Below the pieces are notes generated by a model. It was given only the letters and a program-made list of their open reading frames with translations, did not search any database and was not told where the DNA came from. This document shows, piece after piece, positions 40,855-52,300 of a stretch of 64,000 nucleotides of DNA. The DNA comes from Azospirillaceae bacterium (lineage in GTDB: Bacteria; Pseudomonadota; Alphaproteobacteria; Azospirillales; Azospirillaceae), in NCBI GenBank assembly GCA_028283825.1, contig JAPWJW010000001.1:558001-622000 (forward strand), given 5' to 3'. The translations under genes and the position numbers were made by a program. Positions within the stretch are counted from its first letter, which is position 1. Every line of letters starts with the position of its first letter.

Positions 40855-40970
40855 TTCAGCCCGATCTCCTGCATCTTCTTGATGTTGAAGTGGCGGGGGG
40901 CGCTTAAAGAGTCCGGCACCTGGCTGGCGCCGCCGGTGACGAGGACATGCCAGGTACGGGGGGTGGTCAT
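40851..40970 (-). CDS. 39-residue frame coupled to the HAD gene; possible SDR relic
   Basis: A short frame from ATG 40970 to TGA 40853-40851, overlapping the HAD start by four bases (GTGA), which suggests it is translated. It begins TWHVLVTGGAS, exactly like the first strand and glycine loop of a sugar-nucleotide SDR, and then diverges (PRHFNIKKMQEIGLK). It may be a leader or the remains of a deleted epimerase. Its ribosome binding site is weak. No known family is recognised. Confidence 0.4.
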   Translation of the reverse strand: MTTPRTWHVLVTGGASQVPDSLSAPRHFNIKKMQEIGLK

Positions 40971-40997
40971 GGGGGCGTTTCCAGTCTCAGGCGAGGA

Positions 40998-42581
40998 TCA
41001 TTTCAGGATAGCGGTCAGGAACTTCACCAGCGGGGCCTTCTCCACCGACTGGCGATGGCCGACGATGCCCACCTTGATGGCGCCGGCGGCATTGCCGATA
41101 AAGGCCACCAAATCCATGTCCACCCCGGCGGCCACCAGGGGCGAACTGACGGCCAGGAAGGCGTCGCCCGCCCCCACCGTGTCCACCACCATGTTGGTGA
41201 AGGCCGGGATGCGGCAGGTGCCGGTGGTGGCGTTATAGGCCACGCACCCCAGCTTGCCCTGGGTGATGATCAACCGGTCGCACTCCATGCGCTGGGGCAG
41301 CTTTTCCGAGGCGATGATGGCGATGTCGCTGAACTTGTCGGACAGGGCCAGCCGGGCCTCCGGCGCGTCGATGCAGATGTAGTCGGCGCGGGGATAACGG
41401 GTGATCAGGTTATAGCCGACGTTGGCGCTGTTGGTCTGGGTGTTGACCGCCAGGAAGCGGGCATGCCGCGTTAGCGCGTCGATCACCGGTTCGGTGATCA
41501 TGCCGTGGCCGAAATCGGTGGCGATGACCAGGTCGTAATCGCCGGCCCGCTCCTCGATCAGGCGCGTCAGGCTACCCGCCTCCGCCTCATCCAGGGGGGT
41601 GTCGTCCATCTCATAGACTTCGAACAGCTTGCGCATGTAGCCGGTCTCGACGAACCGGGTCTTGCGCGTGGTGGGCTTGCCCGGGCGGGTGACGGTGTCC
41701 ACCCGCACGTTGGGCTTCAGGCTGGCGCGTACCAGGTCGTCGAAGGAATGCGTCTCACCCAGGCAGGTCAGCACGTCCACTTGCCGGCAGAAGGCCGCCA
41801 CGTGGTTGGCCGCCGCGATGACGCCGCCCGCGAACGTCTCCTTGTCGCGGAACAGGGTGGCGATCATGTTTTCCTTGGGCGACTTCGACATCGGCAGGAC
41901 GTGGCGATATTCGTCGATGATGGTATCGCCCACCAGCAGGACCTTGAAATCCTTTACCGATTCGATGGCTGCCAGCAGCCGGGGCAGTATGTCCCGCTCC
42001 CGCGCGCCTTCCAGATAGGTCTGAAGCTCGGCGTCGTAGACGCCCAGGTACTTGTTGATCAGGGACGATGAACTGAAGGTGATGTCGTCGGTGAAGGCGA
42101 CGCGGCCGCCGTGGGCCTCCACCGCGTTGCGCTCATCGATGATGCCGCCGGTGACGTCGTCGGCGTCGTTGGCGTATTCCGATCCCTTCACATAGATGGA
42201 CGGGCGGATGGTGTGCAGCACGTTGACGGCGGTCTGTTCCGTGCTGATGGCGACCAGGTCCACATGCTCCATCGCCGCGACCATCTGGGCGCGCAGCTGC
42301 TCGGAAAAGACGGGGCGGCCGGGGCCCTTGTTGACCTGCCGGTCGGCCGTCAGCGTCACCACCAGCATGTCGCCCAGGCGGCGTGCCTCTTCCAGGTGGC
42401 GGACATGGCCCAGGTGCAACAGGTCGAACACGCCGTGCGCCAGCACCACGCGCCGGCCTTCGGCGCGGGTCTGGGCCGCGATGGCCGCGACCTCATCCAG
42501 GGTGCGAACCTTGTCCCGCGTGGGGCGCCGGGACAAGGGGGCCTTCTGCCCTTCCGCGCCCAGCTCTTTAGCGTCGGTCAT
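40998..42581 (-). CDS. Nucleotidyltransferase-PfkB sugar kinase fusion (HldE-like, reversed order)
   Basis: A 527-residue bifunctional enzyme. The N-terminal part is a cytidylyltransferase-like nucleotidyltransferase (LAHGVFDLLHLGHVRHLEEA, the HxGH site at about residue 60; ISTEQTAVNVLHTIRPSIYV). The C-terminal part is a PfkB/ribokinase fold (VLLVGDTIIDEY, CLGETHS, catalytic DTVGAGDAF near residue 470). The heptose enzyme HldE has these two domains in the opposite order, so this is a distinct fusion. ATG 42581 is chosen because the frame ahead of it is the relic of an epimerase gene. It would phosphorylate and then nucleotidylate a sugar. Confidence 0.87.
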   Translation of the reverse strand: MTDAKELGAEGQKAPLSRRPTRDKVRTLDEVAAIAAQTRAEGRRVVLAHGVFDLLHLGHVRHLEEARRLGDMLVVTLTADRQVNKGPGRPVFSEQLRAQMVAAMEHVDLVAISTEQTAVNVLHTIRPSIYVKGSEYANDADDVTGGIIDERNAVEAHGGRVAFTDDITFSSSSLINKYLGVYDAELQTYLEGARERDILPRLLAAIESVKDFKVLLVGDTIIDEYRHVLPMSKSPKENMIATLFRDKETFAGGVIAAANHVAAFCRQVDVLTCLGETHSFDDLVRASLKPNVRVDTVTRPGKPTTRKTRFVETGYMRKLFEVYEMDDTPLDEAEAGSLTRLIEERAGDYDLVIATDFGHGMITEPVIDALTRHARFLAVNTQTNSANVGYNLITRYPRADYICIDAPEARLALSDKFSDIAIIASEKLPQRMECDRLIITQGKLGCVAYNATTGTCRIPAFTNMVVDTVGAGDAFLAVSSPLVAAGVDMDLVAFIGNAAGAIKVGIVGHRQSVEKAPLVKFLTAILK

Positions 42582-42601
42582 TTTTGTACCGTCCAATCCG
42601 A

Positions 42602-43086
42602 TCAGCCTTTGATGTACCGGAACCAGTCCTTTGTCGCGTCGGCGATGGTGCCGGTGGTCCGCACCGGCGCATCTTGCCAATAGTTGAGATTTCGCAAAAG
42701 TCGGGCCACACCATTCTTCAATGGCAACGGCCGGCGCTCGGCCCAGTTCGATGGTTTATCTTGGCGATGTCCGCGAAGGTGCAGTCGGGCGCACCCGGGC
42801 GCTTGGGTGGGCCCGGGTGCCTTAGCAGGAGCCGGAGGCAGCGTACATCATGCGGCGAACTCCGGCGGCCCACGCCGCCTCCGCCATGGAGAAATCGCCA
42901 TTGATGTCGCCCTCGACAAAGCGGAAGGCCGGGTTGTCCTGATGCTGGGCAAGATTTGCCAGCCGGCCGGCGGCAAGATTGTCCATGGCCACGATCCGGC
43001 GGCCCGCCGCCGGCGGGGCATCGGTCAGGTGGCTACCCATAAAGCCGGCCCCCCCCGATGACGATGTCGAAGCTCTGGTCGGCCAT
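42602..43086 (-). pseudogene. NAD-dependent epimerase/dehydratase relic
   Basis: Decayed extended SDR. The intended start is MADQSFDIVIGG at ATG 43086; a run of eight G (43049-43056 as C on the plus strand) shifts the frame by one, after which AGFMGSHLTD and AMDNLAAGRLANLAQHQDNP follow. An internal deletion joins FVEGDI to AAGVRRMMYAASGSC and a stop at 42822. Further on, another frame encodes the family C-terminus (RLLRNLNYWQDAPV, TIADATKDWFRYIKG) ending at 42602. It lies between pseC and the fusion gene. The two ends match the two ends of one family, so it is a single dead gene with a missing middle. Confidence 0.8.
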
Positions 43087-43138
43087 GATCGGATGTCCCG
43101 TTGCAAAAGCGTTTTGCCAAGGTGGCCGGGCGATGCGG

Positions 43139-44349
43139 TCAGTCGGCCGCCCGGCTGACCGCCGCGACCACCCGGTCCACATCCCCGTCCGTCATGGCGG
43201 GGTATAGCGGCAGCGACAGGCAGGCGCCATACCAGCCCTCGGCGCCGGCCAAGTCCAGGGCGCCGTAGCGCGCCCGATAATAGGGCTGGCGGTGCACCGG
43301 AATGTAGTGAACCTGTGTACCGACGCCCGCGTTCCGCAGCCGGCCCATGATCGCGGCACGGTCCTGGCCCAGGCGCTCGAAATCGAACAGCGCCACGTAC
43401 AGGTGCCAGGCCGGTTCCCCGCCGCTGCGCCCGGCGGGGCGAATGGTGGGGGCCAGGGGGGCCAGCGCCGCATCATAGCGCGCCACCAGGTCGCGCCGGC
43501 GCCGGGCGAAGCGGTCCAGCTTGGCCATCTGGCTCAGGCCCAGGGCCGCCTGGATGTCCGTCAGCCGATAATTGTACCCCGGCTCCGGCATCTCATAATA
43601 CCAGGGGTTGGCCGCCCCCTTGGCGTCGAAGGCGGCTTCGCCGTCCTGGAACTGGGCGGCGTCGCGCACCATGCCGTGGCTGACATAACGGCGCAGGGCC
43701 TGGGCCAGCGCGTCGTCGTTGGTGGTGACCATGCCGCCCTCGCCGGCGGCGATGGTCTTGACCGGATGGAAGGAAAAGCACGCCATCGCCGACCGGTCGC
43801 AGGCACCGATGGCGACCGGCTGGCCGTCGGTACCGGTCAGGCTGCTGCCCACGGCGTGGCAGGCATCCTCCACAATGGCCAGGCCGCGCTCGTGCGCCAA
43901 TGCCGCCAGGCTGGCCATGTCCGCCGCCTGGCCGGCCAAGTGCACGGGGGCCAGGGCGCGGACACGCCAACCCCGCGCCTCGGCCCGCGCGATGGCGGTC
44001 TCCGCCTGGGCGCGGCCCATCAGGCCGGTTTGCGCGTCGACGTCGGCAAACGCCACCTCCGCCCCGCAGTAACGCGCGGCGTTGGCCGTGGCCAGGAAGG
44101 TGACGGTAGGCACGACCACGGCATCGCCGGGCTCCAGGTTCAGCGCCATGAAGGCCAGGTGCAGCGCTGCCGTGCCATTGGCGCAGGCCACGGCGTGCCG
44201 TGCGCCGACCGCGTCGGCGAAGGCCTGTTCGAACCGGGTGACGGTGGGGCCTTGCGTCAGCCAATCGCCGCGCAGCACGGCGGTGACGGCGGCGATGTCA
44301 TCCTCGTCGATCGCCTGCCGGCCATAGGGCAGGAAGGGCTGCGTGGACA

Positions 44350-44350
<1 letters not shown>
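43139..44350 (-). CDS. pseC: PseC, UDP-4-amino-4,6-dideoxy-N-acetyl-beta-L-altrosamine transaminase
   Basis: A 403-residue PLP-dependent DegT/DnrJ/EryC1 aminotransferase, second step of pseudaminic acid synthesis. Features: FLPYGRQAIDEDDIAAV, ACANGTAALHLAFMAL, VPTVTFLATANAARYCGAEV, EDACHAVGS, the PLP Lys in SFHPVKTIAAGEGG (about residue 198), PGYNYRLTDIQAALGLSQ and VHYIPVHRQPYY. All of these are characteristic of PseC. Its ATG (44350-44348) overlaps the pseB stop codon by one base, so the two genes are coupled. Confidence 0.93.
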
Positions 44351-45373
<1,023 letters not shown>

Positions 45374-45694
45374 GACAGCCCCTGCTTCCGAGGGATAGGT
45401 GCCCCCGGCCTGAAAGATCTTGGAGATCGCCCTCATACTATCGCCCCCCGCGCGGGCCGCGTAGCCAAACCGTAGCCTTGTAGCCTTTTCCCCAGCTTAC
45501 CCATGGCGCCTGCCGTGCCTTAAGGTTGGGCTCATGAATTCGTGGTCGGACTATAGCGCCAACAGGGCTGCAAGTATCAACAATCTGTGGGATTTATGTA
45601 ATCACTACACAACTGCTACTCTTGCGCGGCAGTGCGGGCCGGACCGCGGGGCGGCCCCCGCAACCCTCCGGCAAAAGCCCTTAACAGGTGGTGA
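45374..45694. promoter_or_regulatory. Divergent intergenic region between pseB and the TPR-glycosyltransferase gene
   Basis: A 321-base region between two divergent glycan genes, more AT-rich around 45540-45620 than its surroundings, so it probably holds both promoters. It contains a short frame from 45534 that runs into the next gene and is not believed. No clear operator or riboswitch was found. Confidence 0.4.
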
Positions 45695-48600
45695 ATGGTC
45701 CGGGACCGGTCCAGTGAAGTCGGTGTGGGGAAGGGCGGCGGCGGTATCGGCCCCTTGCTGAACCAGGCCATGGACCGGCATCGCGTCGGCGACCTGGCCG
45801 GGGCCGAGGGGCTGTATCGCCGCGTCCTGGCCTTGGATCCGATGCAGGCCGACGCGCTGAACCTGTGTGGCGTCGCGTGCCATCAGCAGGGGCGCTCGGA
45901 CGAAGGCCGCGTCCTGTTGGAACGGGCGCTGGCGCTCCGGCCCAATGATGTGGCCACGCTGGAAAATCTGGGCCTGTTGCTGGTCGAACGGTTCCTGCCG
46001 GATGAGGCGGCGCCTTTGCTGAGGCGCGCGGTGCGCCTGGCGCCCCGGTCGGTCGCCGCCTGGATGTCGCTGGCCATGGCGCACCGCCAGGCGGGCGACA
46101 TGGCAAATGCGGAAGCGGCTTACCGCACCCTGCTGTCGCTGGCGCCCGACAATGTCGGGGCCATGCTGAACTTCAGCGACGTGCTGCGCCTGACGGGCCG
46201 TGCGCCGGCGGCCGAGACGCTGATGCGCCGCGCGCTGGCACTTCAGCCGAACAGCGTGCAGGCCCGCGTCAACCTGGGTCTGGCCCTGCAATGGCAGGGA
46301 AACCTGTCCTCGGCCCAAGTCGAACTCAGTCGCGCCGTTGATCTGGCCCCGGGCGATCCGGTCGCCCATTGGAACCGCGCCCTGGTGCGGTTGGCCCTGG
46401 GCGACCTGGCGGGCGGATGGCCGGATTACAAATATCGTTTTGGATCCGGAACAGTGAATGCCCGCCGCGACCCCCGGGGCCCGGTGTGGGGGGGCGATGC
46501 CCTGCGGGGGCGCCGCTTGATGATCTGGCGGGAACAGGGGCTGGGGGATGAGTTCATGTTCTCCCCCCTCTACGCCCCAGCCCTGCGGGCGGCGCTATCG
46601 GGTGGGGGAAGTGTCGTTTTCGACGTGGAACCCCGGCTGGTGGGGCTGATGTCCCGCTACGTGGCCCGCGTCGCCGCCGGCTTGCCGGGTCTGGCCGAGG
46701 TCCGGGCCGAGCGGCTGAATGCTGCGGATTTCGACGTGCATCTGCCGGCGGGGGACCTGCCGGGCCTGTTCGCCGCAACCCTGTCAGGCTTCGCCGAGGG
46801 GGGGGGCAATGGGGGCGGCAATGCCGGATGGCTGACGGCGGATCCGCCAGCCGTCGCCGTCTGGCGGCAACGGCTGGCGGATTTGGGGCCGGCCCTGAAG
46901 GTGGGCGTGTGTTGGACCTCCGGCCTTCAGGCGCATGAGCGCGGCGGCAACTATCTGGGCCTCGCCCAATGGGCCGGCCTGTTGGCCGTGCCGGGCGTCG
47001 TGTGGATCGACCTGCAATACAATGACGTCACGGCGGAACGGGCGGCGACGGCCGCCCTGGGCCTGCCGGTGCCCCACCGCTTCGCCGACCTGGACATGCG
47101 CAACGACATTGAAGGCGTCACCGCCCTGATGTCGGCCCTGGACCTGGTGATCACGGCACCCACCTCGGTCGGCGAAATGGCGGCGGCCATGGGGGTACCG
47201 ACCTGGCGGGTGTCGCCGCGGGGTGACTGGTCCATGCTGGGCACCCCGGTCAGGCCTTGGTACCCGGCGATGCGTATCTTCAGTGGCGATCTGGCGCACG
47301 CGCTGGGCGCCGCCCGGCAGACGCTGATCAACCTTGCTGATTTCGATATCGAAATAAGGACGATCACCCCCCCTGTGCGGCTGGCGGCGATACCAGAACC
47401 CACCCCGGCGCCCACCCGGCCGGCCCGGCTGCCGACACTGGTCGAGGCCTATGACCTGATGACGGCGGGGCGCGCCGCCGACGCCGTGGCGGCATTCGAT
47501 GCCTTGCTGCAATGGGGCGATCTGGCGCCGACGGCGCGGGGCCAAGCCTTGCACCTGCTGGGACTGGCCCGGTACCAGACCGGCGACGGCGTGGGGGCGG
47601 TGGACGCCATCGGCGATGCGCTGGCGCTGCTGGCGCCCGGGCAGGCGGCCATGCCGGCGAACAATCTGGGCAACATCCTGCGCCATCTGGGCCGGCTGGA
47701 TGAGGCCGAGGCCGCCTATCGCCGCGCCATCGCGGCGGATCCGGCGCTGGTGGCGGCGGCCTCCAACCTGGGGGCCCTGCTGCGGGACAAGGGGGATTTG
47801 CCGGCGGCCGAAGCGATGCTGACCGACGCCCTGCGGCGGGAGCCCGACCGGGCCGAGACCTTGGTGAACCTATCGGGCGTGCTGACGGCGCGGGGCCGGT
47901 GGACAGAGGCGGAGGCCATGGCCCGCCGGGCGGTCGTGCTGGATCCGGACATGGCGCTGGCCCACGCCAACCTGGGAACGGCACTGGTGGCACAAGGGCG
48001 TCTGGCGGCGGCGGAGCCTTGCTTCACGGCGGCGCTGGCGTGCGACCCGGGTCTGGGGCTGGCCCGCTTCAATCTGGGATTGGCCCACCTGGTCCGGGGC
48101 GACCTTGGTGAAGGCTGGCGGGGTTATGCGGAGCGTTTCTCCGTGCGGGCGGGGGCTTCCCCCGCTTTGCCCGGCCCCGTGTGGCGTGGACAGGATTTGG
48201 CCGGCCGCAGCCTGCTGGTCCGTCGTGAACAGGGCCTGGGTGACGAACTGCTGTTCGCCGGCCTTTATGAAGACCTGCGGCACCGGGTCGGCCGGCTGGC
48301 CATCGAATGCGATCCCCGTCTTGTCCGCCTGTTCCTGCGGGCCTTTCCCGATGCGGCCATCGTTCCCGCCGGCACCCCCCTGCCGGCCACCGATGCCGCC
48401 ATCTGGGCGGGTGACCTGCCCGGATTGTTGCGCCCCACCCTGGCCGACTTCAGCCGGACGCCGGTCGCCAGCCTGACGGCCGATGCCGGCTTGGCCGATG
48501 GCTGGGAGGGGCGCCTTGCCGCCCTAGGCCCGGGCCTGAAGGTGGGCTTGTGCTGGCGTAGCGGCCTGATGGTGGAAGAACGGCGCGGCCTGTATCCGCC

Positions 48601-49381
48601 CTTGGCCGACTGGGCGCCGCTGTTGCGCTTGGCCGGTCTCCACCTCGTCACCCTGCAATACGATGCGGTGGTGGCTGAGACCGAGATCGCGGAGGTCGAG
48701 GCGCGGTTGGGCGTCCGCATCCATCGCTGGCCCGATCTGGATTTGCGCGACGACCTGGATGGCCTGGCGGCGCTGATGTCCCGGCTGGATCTGGTCGTCT
48801 CCGCCGGGACGGCGGTGTCGGAGATGGCCGGGGCCTTGGGCGTATCCTGCTGGCGGCTGGGCCCGACGGAGGAATGGACGCGCCTGGGCACCGCCGTGCG
48901 GCCCTGGTTCCCGGCCCAACGCTCATTCCATCCCCCGCGCGGTATGGCCATCGCCCAGGTCCTGCCCGATCTGGCGGCGCAATTGGCCCTGCTGGCGGAC
49001 ACGCGCCCGTCCCTTCCTGAGACGTCGCCGGATAGCGATGCCTTGTATCGGCAGGGGATGGCATCCCGCGACGCGGGGCAAATGGATCAAGCTGCGGTCT
49101 TGCTGGGCCAGGCGGCGGATGGCGGGCATGAGAACGCCCTGGCGGCCTTGGCCGGCCTGCTGCGCCGGGAAGAGCGCTGGGCCGAGGCCGCGGAGCGTTA
49201 TCGCCAGCTGCTGGGGCGGCAGCCCGGCAATGCCGACGCCCTGTCCGGCCTGGGGCTGGTCCTGCTGGGCCAGGGGCAGGGGGCGGACGCCCTGCGTTGC
49301 CACGACCGCGCCGTGCGGATGGCGCCGCGATCGTGCGCCCCTGCACGCCAACCGGGGCCTGACGCTGGCGGCGCTGGGTGA
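45695..49381 (+). CDS. Giant TPR-glycosyltransferase (FlmG-like), first part: modules 1-2 and start of module 3
   Basis: A 1228-residue frame holding two complete modules of TPR repeats followed by a GT-B-like glycosyltransferase domain. Each glycosyltransferase begins GW..Y..RF then WREQGLGDE (46520 and 48223) and ends at a conserved LGTPVRPWYPAMRIF-type segment (about 47280 and 48930). TPR units such as NPGLGLARFNLGLAHL-like segments and ALNLCGVACHQQGR surround them. Caulobacter FlmG, which attaches pseudaminic acid to flagellin, has the same TPR plus glycosyltransferase layout. The frame is interrupted at 49328 by one extra base; the meaningful protein continues in the next feature. Confidence 0.85.
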   Translation: MVRDRSSEVGVGKGGGGIGPLLNQAMDRHRVGDLAGAEGLYRRVLALDPMQADALNLCGVACHQQGRSDEGRVLLERALALRPNDVATLENLGLLLVERFLPDEAAPLLRRAVRLAPRSVAAWMSLAMAHRQAGDMANAEAAYRTLLSLAPDNVGAMLNFSDVLRLTGRAPAAETLMRRALALQPNSVQARVNLGLALQWQGNLSSAQVELSRAVDLAPGDPVAHWNRALVRLALGDLAGGWPDYKYRFGSGTVNARRDPRGPVWGGDALRGRRLMIWREQGLGDEFMFSPLYAPALRAALSGGGSVVFDVEPRLVGLMSRYVARVAAGLPGLAEVRAERLNAADFDVHLPAGDLPGLFAATLSGFAEGGGNGGGNAGWLTADPPAVAVWRQRLADLGPALKVGVCWTSGLQAHERGGNYLGLAQWAGLLAVPGVVWIDLQYNDVTAERAATAALGLPVPHRFADLDMRNDIEGVTALMSALDLVITAPTSVGEMAAAMGVPTWRVSPRGDWSMLGTPVRPWYPAMRIFSGDLAHALGAARQTLINLADFDIEIRTITPPVRLAAIPEPTPAPTRPARLPTLVEAYDLMTAGRAADAVAAFDALLQWGDLAPTARGQALHLLGLARYQTGDGVGAVDAIGDALALLAPGQAAMPANNLGNILRHLGRLDEAEAAYRRAIAADPALVAAASNLGALLRDKGDLPAAEAMLTDALRREPDRAETLVNLSGVLTARGRWTEAEAMARRAVVLDPDMALAHANLGTALVAQGRLAAAEPCFTAALACDPGLGLARFNLGLAHLVRGDLGEGWRGYAERFSVRAGASPALPGPVWRGQDLAGRSLLVRREQGLGDELLFAGLYEDLRHRVGRLAIECDPRLVRLFLRAFPDAAIVPAGTPLPATDAAIWAGDLPGLLRPTLADFSRTPVASLTADAGLADGWEGRLAALGPGLKVGLCWRSGLMVEERRGLYPPLADWAPLLRLAGLHLVTLQYDAVVAETEIAEVEARLGVRIHRWPDLDLRDDLDGLAALMSRLDLVVSAGTAVSEMAGALGVSCWRLGPTEEWTRLGTAVRPWFPAQRSFHPPRGMAIAQVLPDLAAQLALLADTRPSLPETSPDSDALYRQGMASRDAGQMDQAAVLLGQAADGGHENALAALAGLLRREERWAEAAERYRQLLGRQPGNADALSGLGLVLLGQGQGADALRCHDRAVRMAPRSCAPARQPGPDAGGAG

Positions 49382-52300
49382 CAAGGCCGGGGCGGCCTCG
49401 GCGCATCGGCGGGCCGTCGTCGCCGATCCCGGCTGGGCGGGCGGATGGGTGAACCTGGGCGTGGCCCTGGCGGAGATGGAACAGGTAGCCGAGGCGGCGG
49501 ACGCCTTCGGCCACGCCTTGACGCTGGAACCCGGCCTGCCCGCCGCCCATATCGGTCTGGCCAACCTCGCCCTGCTGCAACGCCGGCCATCGACGGCCTT
49601 GTCGCACCTGCGGTCGGTTCTGGCGGTCCAGCCGGACAATGCCGACGCCCACCTGAACCTGGGCATGGCCCTGGCCGACCTGCGCCGCCTGCCCGAGGCC
49701 ATGGACCAGTACCGGCATGCCCTGACCTTGCGTCCCGGCTGGGGCCTGGCCCGGTGGAACCTGGCGCTGATCGCGCTGGAAATCGGTGATCTGGACACCG
49801 GTTGGCGGTTTTATCCCGGCCGCTTCGCCACCGAGTCCGTGCCGCCCCGGCCCGACCTGGTCCTGCCCGCCTGGGCGGGTGAAAACGTACGTGGCCGGAC
49901 GCTGCTGGTCTGGCGGGAACAGGGCTTGGGCGACGAGATCCTGTTCGCCAGTTGCCTGCCCGACCTGGTGCGCTGGCTGGCGGCGCGCGGTGCCCATCGC
50001 CTGGTGGTCGAACTGGATGCGCGCCTGGTCGGGCTGGTCGCGCGCGCGCTGGTCCCCCTGATTCTGAATGGGCCGGGCTCCCCGGACTTGGTCGTGGAGG
50101 TACGGGCACCCACCGATACGCCGCGTGATGCCGACTGCCATGTGCCGCTGGGGGGATTGCCGGCCCTGCTGCGCCCCCGGCTGTCGGACTTTCCGACGGA
50201 CGGCGCGCCCTGGCTGGTGCCTGATCCCGATCTGGCGGCGCGCTGGCGGGGGCGGTTGGATGCCCTGGGTCCCGGCCTGAAGGTCGGTTTGTGCTGGCGC
50301 AGCGGCTTGCGCACCCTGGCGCGCGAGGGGCTGTATCTGGCCCTGGCCGATCTGGTGCCACTGCTGTCGCTTGCGGGCGTGCACTTCATCGTCTTGCAGT
50401 ACGACGCGCGGGAAGGCGATGCCCAGGCGGAAATCGCCGAGGTCGCGGCCGTGGCCGGCGTCACCCTGCACCTGTGGGACGACCTGGATCTGAGACGGGA
50501 CCAGGAAGGGGTGGCGGCCCTGATGGCCGGCCTGGACCTGGTGATATCCGCCGGCACGGCGGTGGGTGAGTTGTCGGCGGCCTTGGGCGTGCCTACCTGG
50601 CGTTTCCAGGGCAATCCCAACTGGGCCAACCTGGGTGCCGGCCAGCGACCCTGGTTCCCGGCCCAACGGTTATGGCTGACAGCGGGCGGCCCGCTGGCGC
50701 CCGTGGTGCCGGCCATGCGCGCGGCGCTGACGGCGATGGCGGCCGATGCCCGCCCGGTACCGGCGGCCGTCGTCCCCGCCACGCTGGAGGCCGGCATGGC
50801 GGCACACCGCGCCGGCGATTTGGCGGCGGCCGAGGCGATTTACCAAAAGGTCCTGGCGGCGGCGCCGGATGACGTTGATGGCTTGCACCTGTTGGGGCTG
50901 GCCCGGGTGCAGCGCGGGCAGCCCGAGGATGGCGTGCTTTTGCTGCACCGGGCGGTGCGGTTGGATCCGACTTTCGCGCAGGCCCACAACAGCCTGGGCA
51001 GCGCCCTGCGCATTCTGGGCGATGGGCCGGGGGCGCTGGCCGCCTTCACCCGTGCCGTCGAGCTGGCGCCCGATTATGCCGAGGCCTGGTCCAACCTGGG
51101 GGGAACCCTGGTGGAACAGCGGCGGTGGAAAGACGGCCTCGCGGCGGCCGACCGGGCTCTGGCGCTGCGCCCCGGCTATGCCAAGGCGCTGGCCGACCGT
51201 GCCCAGGCGTTGGTCAACATGGGTGATGCCGCCGGTGCCCTCGCCTCCGCGCGGCAGGCGGTGGTGGCGGAGGAAACGCCCTTCACCCGGACCAACCTGG
51301 GCATGGTGCTGGTGGCGGTCGAATTGCTGGATGAGGCACGTTCGCAGCACGAACGGGCTCTGGTCCTGGACCCCACCTTCGCCGAGGCCGCCAACAATCT
51401 GGGCTTGGCCTGGATGGCCGATGACAAACCCGGTGCGCTTGATGGCGCCCGCGCCGCGTTTGATCGTGCCCTGGCCATCCGGCCCGATTTCCCGTCCACC
51501 CGCTACAACGCGGCCCTGCTGGACCTGGCGGACGGCCGTCTGGCCGCCGGCTGGGCGAAGTACGACAGCCGTTTCGCCGCGGGGCAGGCGAAACCGGACC
51601 GGCGGTTCCAGATCCCCCAGTGGGACGGCCGCGACTTGACCGGCCGCACCCTGCTGGTCTGGCGCGAGCAGGGTTTGGGGGACGAACTGATGTTCGCCAG
51701 CGTGTACCCCGATCTGATCAAGGCGCATCCCGGTGCCCGGTTTGTGCTGGAATGCGATCCCCGATTGGCCGGCTTCTTCACCCGGGCCTTCGTCGGTGGG
51801 GCTGATGGCCGGGTGACCCTGGCCGATGTGGCTGATCCGGTGGCGGCGGGTGCCGATTTGCACATCCCGGCCGGTGGCCTGCCGGGCATGCTGCGACAGG
51901 GGGCCGCCCGTTTCCAGGGCGCCCCGTACCTGACGCCGGACCCCGCCCGTGCGGGCTTCTGGCGGGACCGACTGGATACGCTGGGCCCCGGCCTGCGGGT
52001 GGGTCTATGCTGGCAAAGCATGGTGCGCGATGTCTCGCGCGACAGCGCCTATACCCAGCTGGCCGATTGGGCGCCGCTGGTGCGCCTGCCGGGCATCATC
52101 CCCGTGCTGCTGCAATATGGCGACGTGAAGGATGAGGTAGGGGAGGTCGAGGCCCGGTTGGGCATCACCGTGCACCGTTGGGCCGATACCGACCTGCGCC
52201 TGGACCTGGAGGCTGTCGGCGCCCTGATGTGCGGCCTGGATCTGGTGATCACGGCCCCCACCTCCGTCGGCGAAATGGCGGGTGCCCTGGGCGTGCCGGT

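Noticed and set aside
45534-45761. 75-codon plus-strand frame ahead of the giant gene
   Set aside because: Overlaps the start of a well-supported gene in another frame and has no family match or ribosome binding site.
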